Shown here piece after piece: positions 44,206-55,135 of a stretch of 64,000 bases of DNA (position 1 is the stretch's first letter; each line of letters starts with the position of its first letter). The stretch comes from Mauremys mutica (Eukaryota; Chordata; Testudines; Geoemydidae). Below the pieces are notes generated by a model. That model saw only the letters and a list, made by a program, of their open reading frames with translations, was not told the origin of the DNA and searched no databases. Location: assembly GCF_020497125.1 (NCBI RefSeq), contig NC_059075.1:37608003-37672002 (forward strand). Direction: 5' to 3'. Made by a program: the position numbers and the translations under genes.

Positions 44206-44904
44206 ACTTAGCCAATACCCTCTGATGGGCCAGCCAATTCAGATTAAAAGCACCACAGGCTTAAATTAAAGGGTTTTGTGTGTGGAATGTACTCCAATAA
44301 GGGGCAGCACTGAAGTTATAACTTTGCAGTGAAGGCAAACCCTTAATCTTACAGAGAGTGAAATCCAACCCCCATTGAAATCAATGACAATGCTATCATT
44401 GGTGTCACTCTTTACCCAAAGTGTTAGAGCTGAAGGAACATAAAATGGGTTATTCTTTTCCCTAGAGTTTTTCTTTAGAAGGTGAGAAGGAGATAAATTA
44501 ATCACCTTGCAGGCAATGCTCAATTATTCTAAGCCGTTGAGAAATCCAGAGCTGGATGCTCACCTGGTGTAAATCATTGTTGTGTATTGATTTCAGTGGA
44601 GTTAGGAGCATATGCAGCTTTAAGGATCTGGCACCCAGCAGTTAAGATATCTGTATATTTGTAGCTAGCAATGAATGTACTAGTTAAAGTATTGGAATAT
44701 GGGGTGCCATGTGGGGGAGTTACCAAGAAATTTGAATTTTATTCCGATGTGGAAGTGGTGTGGTAATTGGGTTTGCTTAACTATGAGATGATGTGCACAT
44801 GCTGAGATCAAAAAAATACTTCATGTATTGCTCAATGGAGTACCACCTAAGGAGCAGGCAAGACTGAGGAATCAAGGAACCAAGCTGTAATCTGAATAAA
44901 AACA

Positions 44905-45990
44905 AAAAGGGTTGGATCCAAATCCACAAAAGGATTTAGGCACCTAGACCCCAGATTTAGGCATTATCATGAACCACAAAACCTCATTCAGCTGTTGCCT
45001 AACCCTGTAGGCACCTAAACCTTCTATGTAAAAGTTTCCTAGGCACCTAAATTTCTGCCTCTGCACATGCACCATGCCTCGCTCTAGGAATCTGGACCTG
45101 TATCTGATGTCTAAGCCCCCGCACAGTCCTCAAACCAGCTGAAGATGGGTGTTGCCCTGGCCAGCTCACAGATGGGGCCTGATCCAGCAGCTGTGCCCAG
45201 AACATGCCTAACTGCACACAAAACAGCCAGAGGGAGAGACTGGCTCCCTTATAACCTTCAGCCTGGAAGTTAGGATACTCGCCTGGAATGCCAGAGACCC
45301 TGGTTTAATTCCCCCATTGGCTGATGGGAAGGGATTTGAACAGGGGTTTTCCATCTCTTAAGTGAGTGCTCTGTAACAACCGGACTATGGGATAGTCTGA
45401 TGTGGGACTCCCTCAATCTCTCTTGTTGAAGACATTCCACTTTCTATAAAATAATTAAATGTTAATTGAGCCAGAGAGAGAGTGATACTCTAGTGCAGTA
45501 GTTAGGGAACTGACAGCAGGGAGACTCCTGTTCAAATCCTGTCTCCACATTGGGCAGGGGGGGTGAATTGAACTGGGGTCCCCACATCCTGGATGAATAC
45601 CCTAACCATTGGGCTAAAGGTTGTAAAGGAATCATTGTCCTTCTCCCTACCCCATCATGTGGAGTTAGGCAGGTGCCTAAACCATTCTTGCAAGAGACAG
45701 CTTACACCCCATGGGCACCTGACTCCAGGAGAGGGGTTCCCCACTGTGGCTTGGAAGCAGAGGTTTCCTTCAACTCAGGCTGAGGTGCCTAATTCTCTGA
45801 GGGAGTGGGGTTTAGGACCCCCCCCCCATCGGTATCTACTGTTGGCTAATTTAGGAGGCTACTTGCTGGCTTTTGTCAATCCCATTCTTGAGTGTGTTTC
45901 TCTCCCCATGGATTGTACAGGGAACCTACATGCCTAACCCAGACTTGTGGATTCCAGTGATTTTCCAAGGGGCCTAAAAGTTAAGTATTG
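44905..45990. repeat. Ancient palindromic composite repeat with alternating tRNA-like modules
   Basis: Outer segments are imperfect inverted copies: ccaaatccacaaaaggattt...ggcacctag at 44918 and the inverse of ggaatccacaag...ggcatgtagg at the right. Inside, four tRNA-like pieces alternate in strand: + at 45267-45315 (aggatactcgcctgg then ctggtttaattcccc), - at about 45322-45390 (inverse: cacttaag...cctgttcaaatccc), + at 45490-45545 (agttagggaactga then ctgttcaaatcc), - at about 45555-45612 (inverse: ggttagggtattcatcc then ccagttcaattca). Each has a GTTCAAATCC-like B box. I do not know a published name. Confidence 0.6.
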
Positions 45991-47384
45991 CAATGCTCGG
46001 TGTTGCAATACCCAAGTCCCTTCATTGATCCAGTCCTTGTCCTTTCAATTTTTTAAAATGTTACTCTACAATTGGAGTCCCTTGTTTAATTCTGTGCTTG
46101 CACATCTTGTGCTGGCTGGAACCGCACATGGGAATTGCTGTTCATGTGACACATGTGGATAAACATTTAAGATTCCATCAGTTATTTGCTGTTCTGTGAC
46201 CTGAGCTGGATTGCCCAACAAGAGCAAAAGGGCTATGTCTTATGGCAAGGATGCTGAAAGGGGCACTTGCAGGGAAAATTAAGCTTACATGGAAAATATG
46301 ACTCTTGCATATCATGTATAAATGAAAGGAATCTTCTCAGTGGGTCTCCTAAGTGCCTGATCATGCACCGTGCTAAGCACACATCTCCTAGGGAAGCCAA
46401 TAGGTACTGAGGGAATTCAGCACCTTGTAGGAGGCTCACCGCACCTTGTGGGTTTGGGCCCTAATTCTGCATTTGAAAAGAAGCATTTACACATGCAGAA
46501 TAAGTAACTGTACATAAGCGCTTGCACAGATTTTGCAGGCACAAATTTAAGAGGCTCCTCTGAAAATGCGATCCCCGTTGTCAAAGTGAATGATCAGTAA
46601 ATGCTGTAGGAATGTCTGCAAAGAAGATCTTATATCCATCTATAGTGTTAAACTAGTACCCTAAATCTTTCGTGACCTTTGGGCAATGTATAAACCTGGC
46701 ATTAGTTTTGTCAACTAGTATTCCTCTTCCTTTCCTAAGAAAGCACAGATGTACATTGCTGGAGCCCTCACATACCCTTAAACTGAGTTATGCAACTGAG
46801 CAGTGTAACAACACCTCACTGCCATTAGTTGGCACCCGTGTGTCAATTTTTTTCATGCAAAGGAAATTTTTCTTGATTTTATTTTTTATATTTATGTAAT
46901 TAGTGGGGGATGGGAATACCTGTCAATAGTGTAGAGACAGGAAGCCCCAAGCAGCTTTGACAATCTCGGTGAAGGACACAGAGACCAGGCAGGAGAAGCC
47001 AGAAGTACTGAAGTTGTCTCACCTGGTTTTAGTAATAATAATGGTGCAGTTATGTTGTGCTTTTCATTTGTGTGATAGTGATGGAAATGTTAGAAGAATT
47101 GAGATTAGGTGAGAAAATTGGATAAGAAGAGTGAAAGGTCAGTATTAGGAAGAAACAGCATGAGTGGGTGTGAGGGGACAGGCCAACAGGAAATATAGCT
47201 GATGTTGGTCAGGGACCACATTTGGAAAGGGACAAACAATCAGTGAGATTCAGGAAAGTGATCAGAGATCAGCTGTGGCATTAGCAAATTATCCAAACAT
47301 ACACAATCGCACGGTTCCATCACTGTCTCCTTTTGCTCTCATGTTTTATATCTATTCTGAGAGAGATATGGATTCATGGATACA
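45991..47384. other. Intergenic, no recognised gene
   Basis: I see no gene in this stretch. Fragments of old repeats may be present. The open frame at 46672-46899 has no recognisable product. Confidence 0.45.
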
Positions 47385-47690
47385 GTACAGCACTTCTGGG
47401 TTTTCTTCCTAGCTCTGCCACTGCTTGGCATGGTCTTGGGTAAGTCATGTAACCTTTGTACCTCAGTTTCCCAGCTATAAAATAAGAGAATACTCCCTCC
47501 ATCCCAGGGATTTGGTTGTTCTGATTATTTGTTTATGATAAAAGCAGCAGAGAGTCCTGTGGCACCTTATAGACTAACAGACTTATTGGAGCATGAACTT
47601 TCATGAGTGAATACCCACTTCGTCGGATGCATGTTTATGATAGTACAAGGCACTGTAGAAATGCAAAAAGAGGCACAGCCCTTGCCCCCA
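47385..47690 (+). mobile_element. MIR-like SINE, split by a younger SINE
   Basis: The order cctagctctgccactgcttg, then gtaagtcatgtaaccttt, then tacctcagtttcccagct, then aaataagagaatac follows the MIR sense core. The continuation gtacaaggcactgtagaaat resumes after the insertion at 47541-47631. Confidence 0.8.
47541..47631 (-). mobile_element. Turtle/sauropsid SINE-like fragment with 11-bp target duplication
   Basis: The 91-base insert aaagcagcagagagtcctgt...cttcgtcggatgc belongs to a very common turtle repeat. The flanks TGTTTATGATA (47530-47540 and 47632-47642) are perfect direct repeats. The orientation is inferred from a poly-T-like end (tttgctgctttt when reversed). Insertion by target-primed transcription fits a non-LTR mobilised SINE. 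Confidence 0.75.
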
Positions 47691-47850
47691 AAAGCTTACA
47701 TCGAGAAGGCTGTGTAGTTATAAAGTCCTCTGGGACCATCTGTTGGAAGATGGCTTTATGGGTCTGATCCTGCTCTCATTGAAGTTAACATTAAAAGTTC
47801 CATTGATTTCCATGGTGTAGAATTGGACCTTTAAGTGCAATAGGCCAGAT

Positions 47851-48022
47851 CAGTGGTGAGCAACCGGCAGCCCACCACTTCCCACAGCTCCCATTAGCCA
47901 GGAATGGCGAACCGTGACCACTGGGAGCTGTGGGGGCTGTGCCTGCAGACAGTCAATGTCAGCAAAATGTCTCATGGCCCGCAATCAGATTACCCTGATG
48001 GGCCGCAGGTTGTCCACCACTG
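47851..48022. mobile_element. hAT-type MITE, 172 bp
   Basis: Target duplication GGCCAGAT (47843-47850) and GGCCAGAC (48023-48030), 7 of 8. Ends CAGTGGTGAGCAACC and GGTTGTCCACCACTG, inverted with few mismatches. Confidence 0.88.
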
Positions 48023-48539
48023 GGCCAGACAGTCAAACATTCAGGAGCAATCTTGCAGTAACCAGTGTGTTTGTGACTGAATCTGAGCCATATGGTGAGG
48101 GTTGTAGGAAAACAGCTTTTGGATTCAAAGTGTAGGGTTTAAAAAAAAAGGGGGGGGTTAATAATATTATGAGCAAGGGAATAAAAATCTGATTCCAGAT
48201 CCCTTGACAGTGTCATTTAAACACTGACTCACTCGCTTGTAACCACCTGTTTGTGTCCCAACCATAATGTTAAGTGATATTTTTAGCTACAATATTTTAC
48301 TAACACATGTAGCTTCTTTTTATATTGAAAACTCAAACAGTGACATGGGAGGGATGTGAACCAGGAATCTGGAGTTGGTTTAAATGCTACTATGTTATTT
48401 TATGATCTATAGAAAGGCTTTGCCATTTACCTGTGAATTTACTACCCGCCCCCCAAATGACTCCTCCAGGTAAGGGCCTGTACATTCCATCCCTGCATTA
48501 GAAGAAACTTGATAAGCAGGGTGAGATCTGAGACCTGGC

Positions 48540-48973
48540 TGTGCAAATCTAGGAGCTCACCGACTGTAAGGGGAGGAGCAGCGAACCCCAGAGGTGAGAA
48601 CCTGGGCACCAGAGCCTGGCCAGCAGCACCACAGTGTTGGGTGAGAGAGGGGAGGGGACACCCCCCCTTCTACTCCCCCCTCCAGCCAATCCCCATTTTC
48701 CCTGCCTCTCCTCCTCAGGCTCAGGATGCTGCCCAATCAGGCTGTGCTCTTGCAAAGCTCCCTTCCTCTAAAGGGGAGGGGAGGAGGAGAGAGCTGGAGT
48801 CCTCACTAAGGGACCGCTCAGGGGCAGCGGCTCTGTGCCTCCCTCTCTGGGTTGCTGCTGGTGCTGACCTGAGAGCCTGCTGCTCAACTTTCCTCCCGCT
48901 GCTGCTGGCGCTTTGATTCGCCCATTCCCCTGCTCTGCTTGCGGTGGCTGAGGACTCTCTAGGCGGTTTCCAA
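48540..48973 (+). promoter_or_regulatory. Candidate TATA-less promoter and untranslated first exon
   Basis: This GC-rich stretch has CpGs clearly commoner than around it, two CCAAT boxes (ccagCCAATccc at 48681 and gcCCAATCAgg at 48731), GGGAGGGG and GGGGAGGGG boxes, and no TATA box. It runs without an obvious start codon context into a strong splice donor, ttccaag|gtaatg, at 48973. By conserved amniote order the gene after SEL1L on this strand should be STON2, whose first exons are untranslated. This is inference: I found no STON2 coding exon in the window, and repeats could also produce a GC-rich stretch. Confidence 0.35.
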
Positions 48974-49158
48974 GGTAATGTGACCTCTCCTCCCCCCCCA
49001 GTGTGTCTCTGGCTTTATTCACAGAAAGTGCCCTAGAGCAGGCAGGGCAGGTGGAGACTGGGAAGGCGTCTCCCTGGACAATCGTTACTCCTCGGAGCCC
49101 TCCTCCGAAACCACTGTTCACTACTGACCACCTAGCATTCTCGGAAGTGTATCATTTA

Positions 49159-49505
49159 CCACACACACACACAGCAGCCTTTACAATACACACACACACA
49201 GAGAGAGAGAGAGCAGCTCTTTACAATACACACGCACAGCAGCCTTTACAATACATACATACATACACACACCACACACACACAGAGCAGCTTTTTACAA
49301 CACACACACACACGCACCGCAGCCTTTACAATACAAGCCTTTACAATACAGAGAGAGAGAGAGCAGCTCTTTACAATACACACGCACAGCAGCCTTTACA
49401 ATACACACACAGCAGCGCTTTACAATACACACACACACACACACACACACGCAGCAGCAGTAGCTCTTTACAACACACACACACACACACACACACACGC
49501 GCGGA
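49159..49505. repeat. Compound CA microsatellite / minisatellite
   Basis: Units of the type gcagc-ctttacaatac followed by (ac)n recur about a dozen times, with (ag)n and (atac)n variants between them. Two long (ac)n runs lie at the right end. One larger block (ag repeat, then gcagctctttacaatacaca, then cgcacagcagcctttac) occurs twice, at about 49200-49250 and 49350-49400. Confidence 0.92.
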
Positions 49506-49764
49506 GGATCATTGTTATAGCCTAGCAAGGTGCGTTTGTTAATATCTTTTAGTACAGAACGCACTGCATGTTGTCCTAGCCCAGCAAGTTGTCCAGGGAA
49601 TACGCTCGCCTCTATGAGGAAAAAATGTAAAAAGGGTGGAGATTTCTCCCCTCTAAACCAAGAGCAGATATCACACCTCATTCTTTTAAAGTCACTTGAT
49701 GGGCAAGAGGCGGGGGAGAGAGCAGGGATCAGATTTACAGTCCTGTTGGAGTGGAGACATGTAA

Positions 49765-50035
49765 CTTAGAAATTAGAGATGAGAGAGATCTTTTAAAATC
49801 ACCCAGTCATCCTCCAGAGGCCAGGGCAAGACTGCTCCCTTCAGCGTTTTATACATTGTGTGCGACTCAAATGACAGGGCTTCCACAGCTTCCCTTGGAG
49901 ACTCCTCACAGACCTAAGTTTTTCCCAATACCCAGCCTAAATTTCCCTGCCTCAATTTCATGCCATTACTCCCAGCTATATTCTCTTTGACCATTCCTCA
50001 ACCTCTTATACCCTTTTGATACCTGTATAGGATGA
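49765..50035 (-). mobile_element. CR1/L3-like LINE 3' UTR remnant
   Basis: The order ttagagatgagagagatctt, aaaatcacccagtcatcc, then cctaagtttttcccaat, then cctaaatttccctgc...ttcatgcca is the reverse complement of a CR1/L3-type 3' end. It is heavily diverged. Confidence 0.65.
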
Positions 50036-50355
50036 TTGTCGTTTACATGCAAACTAGCAACCCTTGAGCTACCAAATGAGCTCTTATCTTACAGTAATAT
50101 AGAGTATGTTATCTCTCTTGTATAAACATCAGGGGGTTATTGTACAGTGTGGAGGGAAGGGTTAATGAGTCACTTATAAAAGATATGTGGAAGTTGCTCC
50201 CATCCACCTCCTTCTCAGCTGCTCTATGCAATTACTCATGTGTTGTGTTGTGTTGTTTTGGGGGGGGGCGGGGTTTCCTTCGTGATTCCAGAGAAATGTA
50301 TTTTAATGATTTCCTGTCAGTATGATTGCTACTGATGTTACTACAGGATATTTTA

Positions 50356-50526
50356 AATATTTCAGGCATCAGGCAACTTAAACTTGAAAAAATTAGAAAA
50401 GCAGAATTTCCATATGTGTCTCTGTGTGTGTATATATTACACACATACAATGTGCATAGACACACATGGAAATTCTGCATTCCTAATTTTTTCAACTTTA
50501 AGTTGCTTGATGTCTGGAGTATTTGC
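50356..50526. repeat. Near-perfect hairpin MITE, about 165 bp
   Basis: The left arm (50363-50420, ending near tttccatatgtgtct) pairs with the right arm (50460-50517, starting gacacacatggaaattc), with about six mismatches over 57 positions. The loop is a TG/TA-rich stretch. The extended ends aatatttcaggcatc and gatgtctggagtattt pair further. It looks like a small mariner-type palindromic MITE, the type that can give rise to microRNA hairpins. Confidence 0.75.
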
Positions 50527-51004
50527 AGTTTCTCGTGTCTGTCTGTCTGTCTACAAGGGAAAATCTTTACATTGTCCATTCCACTGCCCCCATGTCCTCA
50601 TGTTAATGTCAGTTTCACGCTAAAGTTGCATTTTCACATGTTGACTCTTTCTGATTATTTTGCTTTTAATTTGTCCAAGGACCTTCCCTTTCTGGTTGCT
50701 TCCCCTTGTTTAATCTTGTTAGCAGAGTCTTACTTGTACTAAGCCTGCTGTGTTTTTTTCATTTTGTTTTTTTCCAAAAGCTAGAATGTGACCATATGAC
50801 TGGATCAAGTAATACTTTGCACTTCCCCTTTTCCTAGCACCAGTCAGACTTTTGAATGGAAATTATCCCATGAAATAACTTTCATGAAACTAGTTTGAGG
50901 GCATTTTTATTAATGATGGTAAATGGTATTTGTTGAGGCAAAAATTTAGCAAATGCAGGCATTTTTTTGGCTCGTGATTCATCTATGAATCATTCCTAAC
51001 TTCT

Positions 51005-51100
51005 GCTAATCATAGAATTATACAAATGTAGGGCTGGAAGGAGCCTTGAGGAGTCATCAAGTCTAGCCCCCTGCGCTGAGGCAGGACCAAGTAAATTTAG
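51005..51100 (-). mobile_element. CR1 LINE short 3' end
   Basis: Text in order: aatcatagaattatacaaat, gggctggaaggagccttgag, then ctagccccctgcgctgaggc, the reverse complement of the CR1 3' UTR including the tail. It is a short 5'-truncated copy. Confidence 0.85.
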
Positions 51101-51755
51101 TGTAAATGTAGGCTTTGAATACATAATGGAGTGGGCAAATAATTTTCAAATTATAGGGTTGTTTGCAAAATGTTAATTCACTAATCATGGCATTTGGTTG
51201 ATTGCATGGTATTACTTTCTTCTGCTCCCTAAAATACATGTCTTCCAATACATATACACTGAACTTTTGAACTTCACAAACACTTTTGTGAGTTCTAGAG
51301 CTTGTTCCAATATTCTCAAGTAATCAATATTATGTCCCCAAGAATAGTAGCAAATCAAATTTGTGTAATTTGCAAATATGTTTGAGATTATTCCACCAGT
51401 GCTAATATTTACTCTAAATTGAGATAAACGATGCTGGGGTATGCCATATACAGGGCATATAAAATGCCCCAAATTAGATTAGTTTTCCAAGTGGCTGGGT
51501 TATTTCTACACTAGCAAATTTGCACAAGTGTGACCTTTATAGGTGGTGGTTTCCCTGGGCTATATTTAATAACCTGTCATAGCAACACTTCTGGCCTGTG
51601 CTGGTTACAGTGATTTCATTTATATCCATTTCTAAATAATATTAAAAGGTTTTAATGATATTCCCATGGAGATCACAAATAAAAAACAAGCAGCAATAGT
51701 AAGTAGGTGGAACAGCACTGCAATCCCCACTAACAGGTCAGTCTTATTCAAGGTA

Positions 51756-51872
51756 GGGGGACCAAACAGAAGTATGGAAAATCGGGACGGGGTGGGGGGT
51801 AATAGGCGCCTATATAAGACACAGCTCCAAATATCAGGACTGTCCCTATAAAATTGGGACATCTGGTCACCC
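51756..51872. mobile_element. TA-flanked MITE, copy 1 of 3 ('ggtgaccaga')
   Basis: Left end GGGGGACCA-, right end tctggtcacc inverted; TA on both sides (51754-51755, 51873-51874). The interior gggggtaataggcgcctat is shared with copies at 52600 and 61825. It resembles a Tc1/mariner-type MITE common in turtles. Confidence 0.75.
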
Positions 51873-51874
51873 TA

Positions 51875-52597
51875 ATTAAAGGTAGCGTTGTGGCAGCCCT
51901 CAACACGAGGAACTACCTAGATACGGGAATGCAGCTGGCAAATGCACAACTACAGTGATCGCAGCTAGCTTTTAACTTTATTTTTCAGTTGATTTATGTT
52001 AGGGTATACAAAAGAAAACCTTGGTAATTAAGCTTAATGACAACAAACGTTGGTCAAGTTTTCTCTTGCAAGTGTGCCTGTACACCTCGATCCTGATCTG
52101 CAGCACCATGAGTTGTTTGAGTCTTTGGTCTGTCCAGAGCTTTTGCCAATGTACCTCGGTCCTTATCTCCAGAATCTCCTGTTATTCCAATGCTATGCGT
52201 CGCTAAAATACAGGGTGGTGTTAATACACAGTTGGGTGGTGATTTGGATAAATGCCTCATGGGTACTTAATAAAGGAGAATAAACTCATCTCATTTGTGA
52301 CCAAAACCCATGTCTGTGCTACTTGGTTGACTAACTTGTTGTTAAGAGCTAATGGCTGATAATGTTCCCATGCTTGGGAAATACAGATTGTGGGTGAGTT
52401 AAATACAGACAGTGGGTGGGTTAAATACATTCTGTTTATATTCCTTGCTTTTCAGCTCTGAAGCTGTGTGAAATCTGGCTTCTACAAAGCATGAGAAATA
52501 ATATGCATGCAATGTTAATGCTGGGTATCTTAAAATGCTTTCACTTTCTAGGTTTGGATAGGAAATGGTATGCAGAAACTGGGTCATTAGGTTTAAC
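51875..52597. other. Intergenic, no recognised gene
   Basis: Nothing coding is recognised in this stretch. Part of it (52070-52290) may be an unrecognised repeat. Confidence 0.4.
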
Positions 52598-52599
52598 TA

Positions 52600-52709
52600 G
52601 GGTGACCAGATTTTATAGGTACAGTCCCGATTTTTGGGTCTTTTTCTTATATATGCTCCTATTACCCCTACCCCCGTTCCGATTTTTCACATTTGCTGTC
52701 TGGTCACCC
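52600..52709. mobile_element. TA-flanked MITE, copy 2 of 3
   Basis: Perfect inverted ends GGGTGACCAGA and TCTGGTCACCC, TA at 52598-52599 and 52710-52711. The interior runs in the opposite sense to copy 1. It has no coding capacity. Confidence 0.88.
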
Positions 52710-52734
52710 TAAGTTTAACAGAGATCAGCCTCTA

Positions 52735-52845
52735 GCAGTTTTGATTATCAATTTGATTTGTCAAAATTGATGTGTCAGATTTGACAAACTGGCATTTTCA
52801 GACTACCCATTTTTTACAAAAAATTCCCAACCAGCTCTAGTGGTG
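52735..52845. repeat. Fragment related to the palindrome at 6280-6640
   Basis: It is A/T-rich with tttgtcaaaattg motifs and a right end aattcccaaccagctcta, which is the inverse of the tagagctgg end at 6281. Confidence 0.45.
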
Positions 52846-53341
52846 GGACTTGTCGCCTTAATCTTTAAATTGCTTTGAGATAGAAGGTGCTATATAAATG
52901 CCAAGTTACTATTAATTATTCATGTATTGATTAAGAGTCTCTGAAAGTTGCTTTTATGATTTATTTGTTGTGTCATAAAGTATTTGTGGCAAAAACAGAT
53001 TTTGGTCCTTTAATTTCTTTACACTGCACATCATCTGACAGTCTGTCTCATGACTGTGCTTTGTTAATTACCCCCATCTTCTCATGGACAAGCTGACAAA
53101 AGGTTCAGTAGAGGACTGCAAGTTCCACAGGAGGGGGACAACCTTTTGACAGGCCCATTTAAGTGAATTTGTTAACTATACAGAGGCAGTGTACCCAGTG
53201 AGTATGTGTTCTGTCTTCAGGACTGCATATGTTGACCTATATGTGTGACCAAATAGATCAGCATCCTGGGAAACAGAGATGGAAGCTTTTGTGTTTGCAT
53301 TTTGGGGTGTAGCATGGAATCTTCCTGGAAAAGTGTGAACA

Positions 53342-53425
53342 TTAGGGGTGAAGTCATAGCCCCGCTGAAGACAACGGGAGTTTTACTATTGAACTCATTA
53401 GGGCCAGGATTTCACCCCTAGTGTC
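53342..53425. repeat. Short palindrome, 'taggggtgaa...ttcaccccta'
   Basis: The left arm taggggtgaagtcatagccc pairs with the right arm gggccaggatttcaccccta. The middle reads gaagacaacgggagttttac. It is an old amniote palindromic MITE. Confidence 0.65.
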
Positions 53426-55024
53426 CACTCTGAAGACATATGCCTCTAGCGAGGAGCTGTACAGTTCCCAGTGAGGAGGGAAACTCAGTGGCTGCACCTG
53501 ACCAAAGAGTGGCAAGATAGTGACTCGGTAAAGTCATTAGGCCAAATGTAACTCAGTGTACCCCCAGTGTAACTCCTTTGCCTGTCACCTAGGATAAAAT
53601 TGGCGCCTGTGCTTTAAGATCCTGGAAAGAGGCTGTAGGAGTATGCAGCCATCCTCATTTTCTCCCCAGAGCAAGCAGTGGAATCTGCAGCTGAATTTCA
53701 AAACGGGTCTCTTGGGGTCTGTGAACAGCAGACCTGTCCGGTGAGCTGGAGAGAAACCTCCCTTTTACTGAGCGGGTAGGAGCTGTGCTCAGAGTGTCTC
53801 AGCTGGAAGTCACTCTGCTCATTTCATGCAAAGTTCTAACTGGCATTTCTGGCAACGGAGTCCATCCGCCTGTGGGCTCCAGACTGGGTTTTACCAGCTG
53901 TCAGTTCTTTCAGCTCAGAGCTAATGCTATCTTCAGTTTATTTTTGAGGTGGGAGGATTATGTAATAATTTTGTTCTCCGTCTATCTAAAACATGGCCCT
54001 CTCGTGAGCAGAAGGTACTGCTTTTGCAGAACTGCATGGTGGTTTTGTGGTATGTGGATGACTGAGGCATGTGGAAACTGCACTGCTAAACATTATGGAG
54101 GAAAAGAAATGTTACCAACTACAGAATCAGAACTTGAGCTGGTCAAACTCTAAATCACAGTTCACTACCAGCATATTGGCTTCAGTGGAGTTGTACTACA
54201 AAAGAACTGGGCCATGGTGTTTAATTCTTAGCAGTTTGACTATCTGCTCTCAAGGATTGCTGACCCTAAAAGATACCGTCAAGAGATTTTACTTACACTT
54301 TTCCTCTACCCTGTCATTTGCAATATATTGCAACTGAAATATCTCCCTGAAAATGTCTCCTCCTCATGTCTTGGGTGCATTCGAACCATTTCAGACAAAC
54401 GCTCCCAGACCTCCTTTTCAAAGCACTGTACAGTAAGCTGCATGAATGGGGGCTGGGAAGAGACCCTGTTGGTTCGAATTGTTGTCTATTCACTGTCACA
54501 GCAGAGTGTGGAACTATTGCAAGATACACTCAGCAGGTTTGTACTTTTTTTCTTCTTAACCACAGACCCATCATTATGACCTCTCCAATTTGACTTAATT
54601 GTCCAAGTCTCTGAGTGAGGCAGCTGCCTTGGTCTACCACACTGTATGTATGTGTGTTCAGAGTTTTGCACCAGCCTATTTATATTCACTTTTTTTTCCA
54701 AAGCAGATTGCAAAGACACCCTTCATTCAATCCAGTCTATTGGTTTGAAAGTGCCTGGAGCTAAAACTGATTGAGAAAGACACAGGCTTTTTGGATTGCT
54801 GCTCCAAGCAGCTGGAATAAGCTCTTCCACACCACATTGAAACAGGCGCCAACCCTGAACTTTTAATTCTTTGTTTTCAGAAACCTTGTCAGAGTTAAAG
54901 GAATTGAAACTGAGACTGCTCAGTGTTGTAATCTGCTGATTTTGGATGGTGTCTTAAATATTTTTGTTTGTGTCTGCATGAAATATGCTGGAGTCAGATG
55001 TATGTATGATTGCTGGTGAAACAG
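53426..55024. other. Intergenic, no recognised gene
   Basis: Open frames up to 122 codons at 53785-54153 match nothing I know and have no splice or start context. No repeat was identified with confidence. Confidence 0.4.
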
Positions 55025-55135
55025 TGAGTCCGTGGCAGGGATGGGAATAAAACCCCAGATTCTTGAATCCCAGCCCACTGCTCTAACTGCTGTTACACAT
55101 TGTTTCTCCCTATCTTTGTTGCTACCTTGAAGGTA
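55025..55135 (-). mobile_element. MIR-like SINE 5' fragment
   Basis: The reverse strand reads ttagagcagtgggctggga, then tcaagaatctggggttttat, then tcccatccctgccacgg, the tRNA-related 5' part of MIR. Confidence 0.7.

Noticed and set aside
45267..45612. Functional tRNA genes
   Set aside because: The four tRNA-like modules lack a complete paired acceptor stem and have degenerate boxes; they are treated as tRNA-derived repeat parts.
48509..48916. Open frame of 135 codons in the GC-rich candidate promoter
   Set aside because: It is a by-product of GC-rich sequence. The composition is low complexity and I know no matching protein.
49159..49505. Possible CRISPR array because of spaced repeats
   Set aside because: Units are irregular, spacers are CA runs and the genome is vertebrate; it is a minisatellite.
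49003..49542. Open frame of 179 codons across the CA minisatellite
   Set aside because: The frame is produced by repeated HTHTHT and YNTQ-like units of the microsatellite on both strands; it has no domain and no splice context.
53785..54153. Frame of 122 codons, considered as a STON2 or other exon
   Set aside because: The translation lacks any STON2 or stonin feature and no splice acceptor or donor bounds it.
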